A stretch of 64,000 nt of DNA, from contig JALGPY010000010.1 of assembly GCA_023055425.1 (NCBI GenBank), positions 20,681,363-20,745,362 of the forward strand, read 5' to 3'. Of the stretch, positions 45,555 to 56,645 are shown piece after piece (the stretch's first letter is position 1; every line of letters starts with the position of its first letter). The stretch is from Linanthus parryae. Its lineage: Eukaryota > Streptophyta > Magnoliopsida > Ericales > Polemoniaceae. The notes beneath the pieces are model-generated. The model worked only from the letters and a program-made list of their open reading frames with translations. It did no database searches and was not told the origin of the DNA. The position numbers and the translations under genes were made by a program.

Positions 45555-46354
45555 TGCAACAATCCCCTTATCCGGCTCGGACAAGAGCGGGAGGGCGATG
45601 CTAATAGTAAAGGCTGAAATCAAAAGCATAACATCCCAACTTATTTTTTATTACATAATATTAAACAATACAAAAGTCTCTAGATATAACATGCGACTCT
45701 AAAATTAAAACTACTACATTATTCTGACTAACTATACTAGATTCTACTCGTGATGAAATCCATCAAAGTGAGACTTTTACCCAGCTACACCACAGTCTTC
45801 AGCTCCTAAACATGCGCTGGGAAAGAAACATGAACCGTAGTTTTCAAAGTCAGCACGGAAATCAACCGAAAATAATAATAAGTACCTCGGGCCGAGTGAC
45901 AGAAGTCAACCCGACAATAATAAAAACCACGGGCTGAGTAACAGAAGTCATCCCGAAAATAATAAAATAATAGCCACGGGCCGAGAGACAGAAGTCAATC
46001 CGGCAATAATAAAATAATAACCACGGGTCGGGTGACAAAATTCAACACAAAAATAATAATAAGCTTCTCCCGCACAACTCTTTCCACTTTACGTTATTAC
46101 GCATTATTAATTTTTGTGTGCCAGTATCGAATCAAAGAAACTTCGTTAAAATTAAAGGAAATCACAAATAAGACATATAAATCATAAACATATTTTGAGA
46201 AAAAGTATTAAAAATCACATAATGACACGAACGAAGCTAGACACGCAAGGCTAGGCATGTTTACTTACCTTGATTTTCAGTGAATAGCACATAAGGTTTC
46301 CCTACAACGACACGTAGCCTTCGTCAAAGAAATCGTCACCTACACATTACATTC
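45555..46354 (-). repeat. 3' LTR of long-LTR Gypsy, part 1 (R/U5 end)
   Basis: It matches 61444 onward: tgcaacaatcccctta versus tgcaacaacccccttac, and aaaagcataacatcccaact in both. Ends at the target duplication cattc (46350-46354) of SIRE element 2. Confidence 0.88.
45870..46062 (+). repeat. Minisatellite in 3' LTR, about 4 copies
   Basis: The unit is about 40-47 bp with core cacgggccgagtgacagaag and aataataa linkers. The matching LTR at 62471-62748 has about 6 copies. Confidence 0.85.
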
Positions 46355-47629
46355 TGTAAGATCTGTTTCTGCAAGGCTTGAATCAACTATTTAAAGGCCT
46401 TGAATAAGCTTTCAAATCCTTGAATCAGTTATCACAGGCTTGAATATAGTGGATTCAAAGCCTTGAAACTGTTTAACCTATATGACCATTCTTAGGGGGG
46501 AGTTTTCTGTAAACTCTTCTAAATTGATTTCCTATCTCTCCTTCATATGATTGATCTAATGTTATTTGGTGATGAAAGAAAATTATTTTAACATGTTTGA
46601 ACATAGAATATCATCTGTTTTACTATGATTTTGCAGGGAATTTTATTTCCTGTTTCGCAGGGATTATTTCCTAAACTAACTTGTGCAGAGAAGGAAATAA
46701 TTTAGATGATGATTCTGTGTTTGATCTGACTGTTATGACAGCTTCTCAATCTATTCAAATTCAAGATCAGGACATTATCTCTAAATATTCTGATCACTTA
46801 ACCGTTGGAGAAGATTATCAAAGAGTCAAAGTGTGTTGCCTACAAAATAGGAGATTTGTTGTTGAAAATATGGGAAGATTTGAAGAGTTGTTTGAATTTT
46901 AAATAGATCTCTTTTCTAAAGCAACAAGACACAATACTCAACGGGCAAAAAGATAGAAAAGTTCGGGATTGACAAGCATCAAAGAAGCTCATTCATCTCA
47001 CAATCCATTTCACAGAGGATCTGAAAACTCCACTGCTGTTTATACACTCTAAGTGTTCTTATGTATTGTACTACTTTGGTAGATCATTTATGTAATATTT
47101 CAATCTTCATTATCAAGGATTTTTCAAGGTTAAAATAGAGAATTCTTAGTTAATCAGTTAGGTAGAGAAGGTACTAGATAGGTTAGGGAAAAGCACAAGC
47201 TGTAACTAAGTAAGGCATCTCTCTGTGCTTGAGATCTAGGGCTTAGCTTTTGACTAATAAGAATTGAGTTGAAAATCCTGCAGGGATCAAATCCTCGAGG
47301 TAGAGACGTAGGTCCAAGTGTACTGAAGTCTATAAATCATTTGTCTCTTGCATTTACAGTTCATTCATTTTCATAGTTTTTGTAGCACTCAAAACTGTCT
47401 GTTTTTCAAGGGTTTGAAACTATTTTCAAGGCCTTGAAAAATGCTTGTCTGCTTTATTGCAAACTGCATCTCTTTCAAAGTCTTGAACTTGTTTTCAAGG
47501 CCTTGAAATTCACTAGCTTTCACAAGATTTCATCTTCTTAGCAAGTTTTGCAAAAAGTTGGCATAATCTATTCAACCCCACCTTCTAGATTATCTTAGCT
47601 GCATTACCATCTGCACACTCACACTTTCA
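46355..47629 (+). repeat. 5' LTR of SIRE-like element 2
   Basis: tgtaagatctg to cacactttca. Contains variants of the ttcaaggccttgaa palindrome near 46400-46470 and 47405-47510. Related to but clearly diverged from the element 1 LTR. Confidence 0.9.
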
Positions 47630-47630
47630 A

Positions 47631-47646
47631 TTGGTACCAGAGCTTG
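47631..47646 (+). other. Primer-binding site of SIRE-like element 2
   Basis: ttggtaccagagcttg. One T-to-C change relative to the usual ggtatcagag. Confidence 0.8.
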
Positions 47647-47678
47647 TATCAATTTATAGATTTCACCATATGGTGATC

Positions 47679-49350
47679 ATGATTACCGCAGGTGATGGTG
47701 GTTTCTAACAGGGAAGAGCTGCTAACAGACCTCCTCTATTTTGTGAAGAAAATTTTGCTCACTCGAAAGCCTTGATGAAAATGTTCATCATTTATCAAGA
47801 CATAGAGCTTTGGACCATTATTAAGAACGGACCTCACACTCTATACACAGAGAAAGTGGGATTAGAACTCCCAAATCTGAAGACTCACTCTCATCTTCTG
47901 AATTAGAGCAATTCTAAAATAATTACAAAGCTATTAACAAATTATATTGTGCTTTGAGTACAGATGAATTCAGCAGGGTTTCAGGCTGCACTACTGCCAA
48001 GGAAATATGGAATAAGCTTGTGGTAACTTTTGAAGGAACCAGCCAATTCAAGAAAACCATGATCAACATCTATATAAGGCAAAATGAGTTGTTTTAGATG
48101 AATGCAGATGAATCCATCACATACATGTTCAAGAGGTTCACAGAAATTGTTAACAATCTTGATTCACTGGGAAAACATTTTTCCAATGAAGAAAAGGTGA
48201 GGAAGATTCTAAGAAGTCTTCCAAAGGCAAAGTGGGAACCAAAGACCACAGCTATTGAAGAAGCTCAGAATCTCTCAACTCTAAAACTTGATGACCTACA
48301 AGGGAAGCTTCTGACACATGAAAAATCTACGAATGAAGCTGATGGAGAGCTCGCAGAAAGTTTCAAGAATTAGCTCTCAAAGACAAAGAGAATGGGAAAA
48401 TTAAAAGCCTTGAAACTAAGGAATGTGATGATGAAGATCCATTTACTTTGATTTCCAAAGCCTTGAAAAGAATTCAAAAGAAATACCATGATACAATAAA
48501 GAAAGCTATGTTAGCTTCATGGATTGATTTTGATAGCTCAAGTGAATTAGAATCTGAAGAAGAACATGCCAACCTATGCTTCATGGCCAAGCATGATGAA
48601 AGTTCTGAGAAGAACATTGAGGTAATGGTAAACTGTCTGATTTCAAAACCAAAAGATGATCTTTCAGATTATCTCAGAACAATGCTTTTAAATGAAGAAG
48701 ATTATCTGAAAGAGATCTAACTTTTGAAAGAAAAAGTTCACGAGCAAGCAAAATAGAACCTACAACTTGTTTGTCTAAATCAGAATATTGAAATCTCTCA
48801 GAAGAAAACTGACAGTGATTTCAAGGCCTTGAAAACCATTTTCAAAGCCTTGAAAACATAAGTCAAGGAAGTAGTCACTGAGAACTCTTTGATGAGTAAC
48901 AGCCTTGTTAATCTGAAACATCAAGTTGATGAATTAGATAAACAAAAGACTACTCTTACTAAGAAACTTCAGGAATCTGAATTGGTCAAAGTTAGGCTTG
49001 CAGGATCTGAACACAAGTTGAACTTGATTCTTAGAGGAAGTTCACAGTCTGTTCACAAAGCTGGAATTGGATTCAATCCAAACTTTCCAAGAAAGAACAC
49101 TACCATATTTGTGAAATCTAGAAACAAAACTTCTCTTAAATGTCATTACGGCTGCAAAACTGGTCATGTTAAAATGACATGTCCTTTCATAAGAAGAGAC
49201 CCTCACATAATGTGGAACACTTTTCCATTTCAACTCAAAAGACATGTTAAACAGATTTGTGTTCCTAAATTGGTTAGACCACCTAACATGGATGATTCTG
49301 AATATGAATCCAAATTCAACACTTGGTCGAACAGCTGGGTAAGGCAGTGA
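47679..49350 (+). pseudogene. gag of SIRE-like element 2
   Basis: ATG 47679 by comparison with element 1 at 1214. Stops occur at once (after GDGGF) and near 47905 and 48094. The core EEKVRKILRSLPKAKWEPK lies at 48196-48255. The CFECG zinc knuckle seen in element 1 is missing: the frame goes from SKALKRIQKK straight to an acidic Ser/Glu stretch at 48530. A coiled-coil-prone part follows with FKALKT repeats (48819-48860). A second Cys/His block (CHYGCKTGHVKMTC, about 49140-49180) precedes the protease. Confidence 0.82.
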
Positions 49351-51592
49351 TTGGTGTTTAAAGGTTGTCGCCAATATCAAAGAACATAAGTGGTTTATGG
49401 ACAGTGGTTGCTCAAGACACATGAGTGGAAAAAGATCTCTATTCACATAATTGAAAGAGCAATCTAAAGGTTCAATTACACTTGGTGACAAAGGAAAATG
49501 CAACATTCTTGGTATCGGAAAAGTTGGTAAAAATTATGAAAACTCTATTTCTGATGTGTATCTAGTTGGTAGTTTGAAATTTAATTTTCTTAGTGTATCT
49601 CAGATTTGTGACAACGGCAACAAAGTTATATTTTATAAAGAGAAGTGTGTGGTGCAAAATGAGAAATCAGGAGATTGCAATAACACAGCCTCTAGATCAA
49701 ACAATGTTTATATTTTTCAGACTAACAAATTTGCAGGTAAAAGTTTGAAGTACCTCAGGGCATTGAAAGATGATACAAAGATTTGGCACAGGAAGCTTGG
49801 CCATATCAGTTTGCATACTTTGAACAAGTTGATTTCCAAAGACTTGGTAAGAGGAATGTCATCCATTAAGTTCACAGAAGAAGAATTGTGCAATGCTTGT
49901 GCTCAGGGCAAGCAGACCAGAAGTTCCTTCAAGACAAAGAAGTTTGTAAGTACAACTAGACCTATTGAACTACTTCATATGGATATATGTGGTCCTATGA
50001 TAACTCCTACTCCAAAAGGTAAAAGGTATATTCTAGTTGTTGCAGATGATTTTTCTAGGTTTACTTGGGCTATGTTTCTCAAAGAAAAATATGAAGCCCT
50101 CTTTGAATTTTCAAAGCTTTGCATAGAACTTCAAACTATAAAACATACATGTAGCTTCAACAAGAAGTGATCATGGTAGAGAATTTGATCAATTAGAATT
50201 TGATTTGATCTGTTATAAGCATGGTATTACTCACAACTTTTCTGCTCCAAGAACTCCTCAACAGAATGGTGTTGTTGAAAGAAACAACGGGACTCTTGAA
50301 GATATGTCAAGGACAATGCTTCTTAAAAACAAGCTGCCAAAAAATTATTGGGCAGAAGCTTTGAATACAGCAAACTATATACCGAACAGGTGCTTGATCA
50401 GACCTATACTGAAGAAGACCCCTATGAAATATTCAAAGGGAGGAAGCCAAACATTTCATATTTCAGAACCTTTGGATGTACTTTTTTTATCCATAACAAT
50501 GCAAAAGACAATCTTGGTAAGTTTGATGAAAGAAGTGATGAAGTTATATTTATCGGTTACTCTCTGAATAGAAAAGCCTATAGAGTTAAGAGCCAAACTA
50601 GCTGAAGAGAGCATTCATGTTATTTTTGATGAAAGCTATGATGGTTGTTTGAGTGAAAGTTTTGCAGACTTGAATTTCAACAATTATGAATCAGAGGAAG
50701 AAACTGAGAATCCACTGTGATTCAAGAAAGGCTCAGAAGACAACATAAGACATTTTCAAGACCTTGGAAATGGTGCTCAAGGCCTTGATGATAATCCTCA
50801 AATCCTAGAAAAATATTATCTGAAGGATACAAGTGATTAAGTTACTACCTCAAGACCAGAGAAGATCTATGGAGAACCTGAATCCTAGTATCCAAGAAAA
50901 ATATTCAAATATCTCTCATCTCATCCAGGTTATAATATCATTTCTGATCCAATCACTGGTACACAAACTAGATCACAGTTGAAGAACTTATGTGCTTTTA
51001 ATGCTTTTATCTCTCTTGTAGAACCTAAAACTGTGAATGAAGCTTTACAAGAAGCAGACTGGATCATTTCTATGAAAATTGAACTCAATGAGTTTGAAAG
51101 AAATAAGGTTTGGAACCTGGTTCTTCCACCTACAAACCAGTCGGTCATTGGTACCATATGGGTGTTAAGAAATAAGTTTGATGAAAGTGGCAAAGTGATC
51201 AGAAACAAAGCAAGGTTTGTTGCTCAAGGATACAACCAAGAAGAAGGTATTGATTACGAGGAAACTTTTTCTCCAGTTTCCAGGTTAGAAGCAATTAGAA
51301 TTTTGCTTTCTTTTGCATCTCACAAGAACATGAAATTATTTCAAAATGATGTGAAGTGTGCTTTCTTGAATGGATTCTTACAAGAAGAAGTTTATGTTGC
51401 ACAACCTCCTTTTTTGAAAATGACAAGTTTCCAGATCATGTTTACAAACTTGACAAAGCTCTTTATGGTTTGAAACAAGCTCCAAGATCTTGGTATGAAA
51501 GATTGTCATATTTTTTGCTTCGAAATGATTTCAAAAGGGGACTGGTAGACAATACTATTTTCATAAAGACGCATATCCTGTTTGGAGCTACT
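49351..51592 (+). pseudogene. Protease, integrase and N-terminal RT of SIRE-like element 2
   Basis: Protease: a DSGCSRHMSG-like motif near 49400 that keeps the Cys and His lost in element 1. Integrase: IWHRKLGHISLHTLN, CNACAQGKQTR, MDICGPM, DDFSRFTWAMF, then SDHGREF after a frame break at about 50160, and PQQNGVVERNNGTLEDMS. RT begins [16 protein letters not shown] (50979) and runs through [17 protein letters not shown] and [10 protein letters not shown]. At about 51573 a 39-bp in-frame deletion removes the 13 residues up to and including the active box. Element 1 has YFDD there. The Mutator-like element then interrupts at 51601. Confidence 0.88.
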
Positions 51593-51601
51593 AATTATCA
51601 A

Positions 51602-53080
51602 GGGTAAAAGACATTTTCCACCCTCCGATTATGGGGAAAAGACATTTTACCCCCTGATTTATGGAAAAAGACATTTTGCACCCTTGTCAGAGTTGAAAAC
51701 TAACACTACACTAACGGAAGAACGAAAAGACATAACTACCCTCAAGATTTAACAAATTACACCACTATAAAAGTCCATTTTCCCCCTTCATCTCCCATTC
51801 CTAACCCTAGCAGTCTCAGCAGATCCCTCTTTCTCTCTGTTCTCTTTCTCTCCCGACAGAAAGTTCCTCCACCACCGCCACAATCTCCATCCCACCTCCT
51901 TCACCGACTTACTCTCACGTCTCTCTCTCTCTCTCTCCTCAGTTCCCCCTCTGAATGACGTACATGCAGAAGAAGACTAACAGCGGTAAGGCCGCCGCCG
52001 ACAACCGCCTTCTGTTTAGATTTAGCGCCCTCGGTATCGTTGGTCCGATCCGGTTCGTGATTAACAACGAGGAGCTTTGAAAGTATGCAGATCGATTTGA
52101 GGGTGGTGTTGATCTCAGTAGCATTACCGTCTCCTTCTTGTTCCGCTTTCCAGATCTGCAGATCGATTGAGGGTGGTGTTGGTCTCGATTTGGGTCTCGA
52201 TTTAGGCAAAACCCATGTCAGAGACAGAGCGATTTGAGGGTAGTTGGAGCTGTGGGTTTCATCGGAGTAGAGGACGAAGTGGTGGTGGTCAGTGAAGTAA
52301 AAACAGAGCAGTGGGTTCTCTTGGCTTCGACAAACAGAGGAAGTGTTGTGATGGTGGTTGTGAGTTAAATTGACGGGGGAATTGAGGAAATATGAGGGGG
52401 TGGATTTGATTTTTGATTTGGGTTGACTTCAATTTTAAATGTAGATAATTGTGGGGATTGATGGTTCTCTTTTTTGTTTCTTCCCGATCGGTATGATGGG
52501 AGAGGGAGGGATGGATTTGTTAGAAAAATTTATGATGTTGCAGATTGTTGTTGTATCACTTCAAAGAGGTTCACACTTGGTTAACAGAGGTTCACACACT
52601 TGGTTATTAGAGGTTCACACTTGGCCATACAATGAATTTCACCACTATCATAGCACAAATTGTTTTTTATCACTTCTTCCTTTCTTCCTATTCAGACTCT
52701 TACGTTTCAGAACTGGCAACGTTCTTTATTAGGGGGTTTTCTTTTGATTATCATCTAATCAGCATTCTCAAATTAGTGTTTGTATTGCAGATTTTTGGTG
52801 TTGGTGGTGGTGTTGGTGGTAGTGGAAGTGGTGCTCAAGAACACCAAGAACAAGATGAACACTATAATAAATAAATAAAAGGGTGGTATTTGTCCACAAT
52901 CAGTAAGGGTAAAATGGTCATAAAAAGACAGTTTGCACCCCTCCACTAACGAATTGTAACAGAAGGGTGGTATCTGTCCACCCTCAATCCGTTAACAAGG
53001 GTGCAAAATGTCTTTTTCCATAAATCAGGGGGCAAAATGTCTTTTCCCCATAGTTGGAGGGTGGAAAATGTCTTTTACCC
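51602..53080. mobile_element. Mutator-like element (MULE), non-autonomous, possible Pack-MULE
   Basis: Terminal inverted repeats of about 86 bp begin gggtaaaagacattttccac; the right end is the reverse complement with a few mismatches. A perfect 9-bp duplication aattatcaa lies at 51593-51601 and 53081-53089, which is the Mutator hallmark. The 1.48-kb body has no transposase. It carries a C/T-rich promoter-like stretch, a short host-gene-like ORF at 51955 and a later tgcag acceptor-like site (52788). Each TIR itself contains three spaced copies of a gacattttnca(c) phrase. Confidence 0.9.
51955..52080 (+). pseudogene. 41-codon ORF inside MULE, resembling plant At4g22758-like proteins
   Basis: ATG 51955 to TGA 52080, 41 residues. 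After a Lys-rich start it reads NRLLFRFSALGIVGPIRFV followed by INNEEL. I recognise the pattern RLLI-V-VLGS-GPIRFVV-ED from the N-terminal strand of At4g22758-like (DUF7054) plant proteins. It lies behind a C/T-rich stretch like a plant 5' leader. The similarity breaks at the stop, as expected if only a first-exon fragment was captured. The short length makes this uncertain. Confidence 0.4.
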
Positions 53081-53089
53081 AATTATCAA

Positions 53090-53999
53090 TTGTGCAGAGA
53101 ATTCTCAAGTCTTATGAGCAGGGAATTTGATATGAGTATGATGGGAGAGCTGAACTTATTCCTAGGCCTTCAAATACATCAATTGAAGAAGGCCATCTTT
53201 CTGCATCAAAGCAAATACACAAGTGACTTGTTAAGAAAATATAGCATGGCTCAATGTAAGGAAGCCAAGATCCTATAAGTTCTACACTATCCTTAGATAA
53301 CGATGAATATGATAAGAGTGTCAATGTGAAAGAGTATAGAGGTATGATTGGATCATTACTCTATTTCACAGCAAGCAGACCAGATATCATGTTTAGTGTA
53401 TGCATGTGTGCTAGATTTCAATATGATCCAAAGAAATCACAAATAAGTGTTCTGAAGAGAATCTTCAGATATCTCAATGGAACCAAAGACTTAGGGCTTG
53501 GTATCCAATTAATTCTAATTTTTCTTTATATGGTTTTTCAGATGCAGACTTTGCTGGTTACAAAGTTGATAGAAAAAGTACTTTAGGAACATTCCAATTT
53601 ATTGGATCATCCCTGATCAGTTGGCATTGCAAGAAACTGAATTCAATTGCTCTATCAATAGCTGAAGCTGAATATATAGCTGCAGCAGCATGTTGTTCAC
53701 AAGTACTATGGATTGCTCAGCAGCTAAGAGACCTTGGATTTGATTTCAGAAGCATACCTATCAAATGTGATAACACTAGTGCAATTTCAATTACAAAAAA
53801 TCCAGTTCAACATTCAAGAACCAAGCACATTGATGTCAGACAACATTTCATCATAGATCATGCTGAGAAAGGTGATATTGTTCTTGAATTTGTTGCTACT
53901 AACATGTAAATTGCATATTTCATTAAATCATTAGAAGATGAGAGATTCTCAGCACTAAGATTGGAATTGGGAATGTTAAATATAGATGCATTGGTTTAG
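53090..53999 (+). pseudogene. C-terminal RT and RNase H of SIRE-like element 2
   Basis: RT continues with LMSREFDMSMMGELNLFLGL, followed by a frame break near 53280 and MIGSLLYFTASRPDIMFSVC. RNase H has SDADFAGYKVDRKST, ALSIAEAEYIAAAAC and CDNTSAISITKNPVQHSRTK. A TAA near 53907 and loss of the TKPLPD signature (reads KSLED) show decay. Ends at TAG 53997-53999. Confidence 0.88.
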
Positions 54000-54418
54000 G
54001 GAGAGCATCAGGTAAGAAAGGTAAGTTGTATGTATTTTCAAAGGTTTGAACTGACTTTCAAAGCCTTGAAAACCACTTCAAAGCTTTGATTTTTATCTGT
54101 TGCAATAATATAGTCAATATTTGTTATTTTAGTAGTCAATAAACTCGGATCATTCTGTATTTGGTGATATCTCTGTAGATATTTTCTCAATATAGCCCCT
54201 ACCCATTTCAGAAATTCTTTTTAGCCAGATATAGTATTAATTCATTTCTTTCCAACGGACTAAAAGATTTGAATCCTCTCTGATTTTACAGATCTTCTCA
54301 GATCAGAGAGATGACTTAGTTTCCTTTTCAAACTCAAACTCTTTTAGTATTTATCCTCTCTTCTCTTATCTTCTCTCCGTATCATTCCTACCTCTATCTA
54401 TTCTTATCTCAAGCCCTA
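54000..54418 (+). other. Spacer between pol and extra ORF of SIRE-like element 2
   Basis: Noncoding, with palindrome variants at 54040-54090 and a C/T-rich leader parallel to element 1 at 36823-37260. Confidence 0.5.
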
Positions 54419-55078
54419 ATGAGCAAAAGGAGAGTCTCAGACAGAATCAAGATGGATGGAGGATCAACACCTAGCTCTGAGAAGAAGAGAAAGTTAGCTG
54501 AACAAAATGTTCTAACTATCACTGAAGATTCAGAATCAAAGAGCTTTACAGATGAAGAACAAGAATCTTCACCTCCCAAGAAGATGGTGAAAAAGGACAA
54601 GAATCTTGCAAAGAAGAAACTTACTATAGCTTCTACACAAGAAAAGTTGAAGGGAATCCATATTGGAAGCCTAAGAAGAGAGTATAAAAAGACAGACACA
54701 GGGGTCAAAGGAAAGGAAATGAAATTCTCATTCGGGACTCAGGCTCAGACACTACTTCGGGATCCTATGGAGTATACTCTGTGTCCAACAAGGGAAGACA
54801 TGAGAAGTATCCATCCAAGTCTGAAGCTTCATAAAAAACAGGAAAGAAGGATCTCAAAATATCGTCTTCTCAGCAGAAAAGGTTAGTTGTATAGAGGAAA
54901 CTAAAGCATGGAAGAAAAGATTTAGAAGGACTTACTTTACCTGTTCAACAGTGTTATTGAGAAGATCAGTTCATTCATTGAAGAACTCGATGTGGTTTCA
55001 AAAGAAGTTCAAGTTAACAATGAAGACAGTGATGAAGAAGAAGGAGATCAAGATGGAGATGAAGACCCAAACCCTTAA
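54419..55078 (+). pseudogene. Shortened extra ORF after pol, SIRE-like element 2
   Basis: ATG 54419 opens MSKRRVSDRIKMDGGSTPSS, collinear with the element 1 ORF at 37261, so the start is conserved. The Lys/Ser/Glu-rich N-terminus runs to a stop at 54884-54886. The acidic C-terminal tail is still legible as DEEEGDQDGDEDPNP before TAA 55076-55078. The central globular region of element 1 (about 1 kb) is absent. Function unknown. Confidence 0.6.
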
Positions 55079-55346
55079 TCTTGCCTACTCTTTCTTCCCC
55101 ATTCTCTCTTTATCTTTAAGTTTTTAAGTTTTACTTTAAAAAATTTCGAGACACTTGATCCAACATCCTCCCTTTCTTTTAGGGATTTTAGGTTTTAGGA
55201 ATTATCTGGTGAAATTTTTATTTTCTGTTCCTAAATTGAATAAGTTGGATCTTTTCGGAATTACTGTGTTATTATGAATTGTGAACTAATCAGTATTTTT
55301 TTCACAGACTCAGGATCAAACAGAATTTTGTTTTGTCTTTCATCAA
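55079..55346 (+). other. T-rich spacer before PPT of SIRE-like element 2
   Basis: Noncoding. Collinear with 39145-39441 (gttggatctttt and ttgtcttt shared). Confidence 0.6.
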
Positions 55347-55355
55347 GGGGGAGAT
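55347..55355 (+). other. Polypurine tract of SIRE-like element 2
   Basis: gggggagat directly before tgtaagatc. Confidence 0.8.
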
Positions 55356-56645
55356 TGTAAGATCAGGTTGTGCAAGGCTTGAAATAGTTCAACTATTTCA
55401 AGGCCTTGAATCAGTTATCACAGGATTGAAAATAATAATATCTATTTTCAAGGCCTTCAAACTGGATTCAAAGCCTTCAAACTGTCTAACCTATATGACC
55501 ATTCTGAGGGGGAGTTTTCTGTAAACTCTTCTAAGTTGATTTCCTGTCTCTCCTCATATGATTGATTTCATATTGTTTGGTGATGAAAGACATATTATTC
55601 TAACATGATTGATTGAAAATAGAATATCATCTGTTTGACTATGATTTTGCAGAAAATTTTATTTCCTGTTTTGGAGGGATTATTTCCTAAACTGACTTGT
55701 GCTGAGAAGGAAATAATTGAGAAAATGATTATGTGTTTGATCTGACTGTTATGACAGCTTCTCAATCTATTTAAATGCAAGATCACGACATTATCTTTGA
55801 ATATTGTGATCACTTAATCGTTGGAGAAGATTATCAAAGATTCAAAATCTGTTGCCTACAAAATAGGAGATTTATTGCTGAAAATCTGGTAAGATTTGAA
55901 GAGTTGTTTGAAGTTTAAATATAGCTCTTTTCTGAAGCAACAAGACAAAATACTCAATGGGCAAAAAAGAGAAAAAGTTCTGGATTGACAAGCATCAAAG
56001 AAGCTCATTCATCTCACAATCCATTTCACAGAAGATCACTGCAAATTCCACTACAGTTTATACACTCTAAGTGTTCTTATGTATTGTACTACAATGGTAG
56101 ATCATTTCTATAATATTTATATCTTCATCTCAAGGATTATTCAAGGTGAACAATAGAAAATTCTTATTTAATGAGTTAGCTAGAGCATGTACTAAATAGA
56201 TTAGGGAGAACCACAAGCTATAACAGAGTAAGGCATCTCTCTGTGCTTGAGATATAGGGCTTAGCTTTTGATTAATAAGAATTGAGTTGTAAATCCTGTA
56301 GGGATCAAATCCTTGAGGCAGAGACGTAGGTCCAAGTGGACTGAACTCTATAATTCATTTGTCTCTTGCATTTATAGTTCATTCATTTTCATAGTTTTTG
56401 TATCACTCAAAACTGTCTGTTTTTCAAGGATTTGAAACTCTTTTCAAGGCCTTGAAAAAGGCTTGTCTGCTTTATTTCAAACTGCATCTCTTTCAAAGGC
56501 TTGAACTTTTTTTCAGGGCCTTGAACTTCACTAGCTTTCACAAGAATTCATCCTTTTAGCAAGTTTTGCAAAAATTTAGCATACTCTATTCAACCCCCCT
56601 CTAGAGTATCTTAGCTGCATTACCATCTGTACACTCACATTTTCA
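55356..56645 (+). repeat. 3' LTR of SIRE-like element 2
   Basis: tgtaagatcagg to cacattttca, followed by the target duplication cattc. Similar to 46355-47629 with scattered changes, so this insertion is not recent. Confidence 0.9.

Larger units (their letters stand above)
46355..56645 (+). mobile_element. SIRE/Maximus-like Copia retrotransposon 2
   Basis: It has complete LTR ends and a perfect target duplication cattc at 46350-46354 and 56646-56650. LTRs are 1275 and 1290 bp. Domain order is the same as in SIRE-like element 1, but gag lacks the CFECG zinc-knuckle block and the extra ORF is shortened. It is interrupted in RT by a Mutator-like element (51602-53080). It is inserted in the 3' LTR of the long-LTR Gypsy element. 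Confidence 0.92.
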
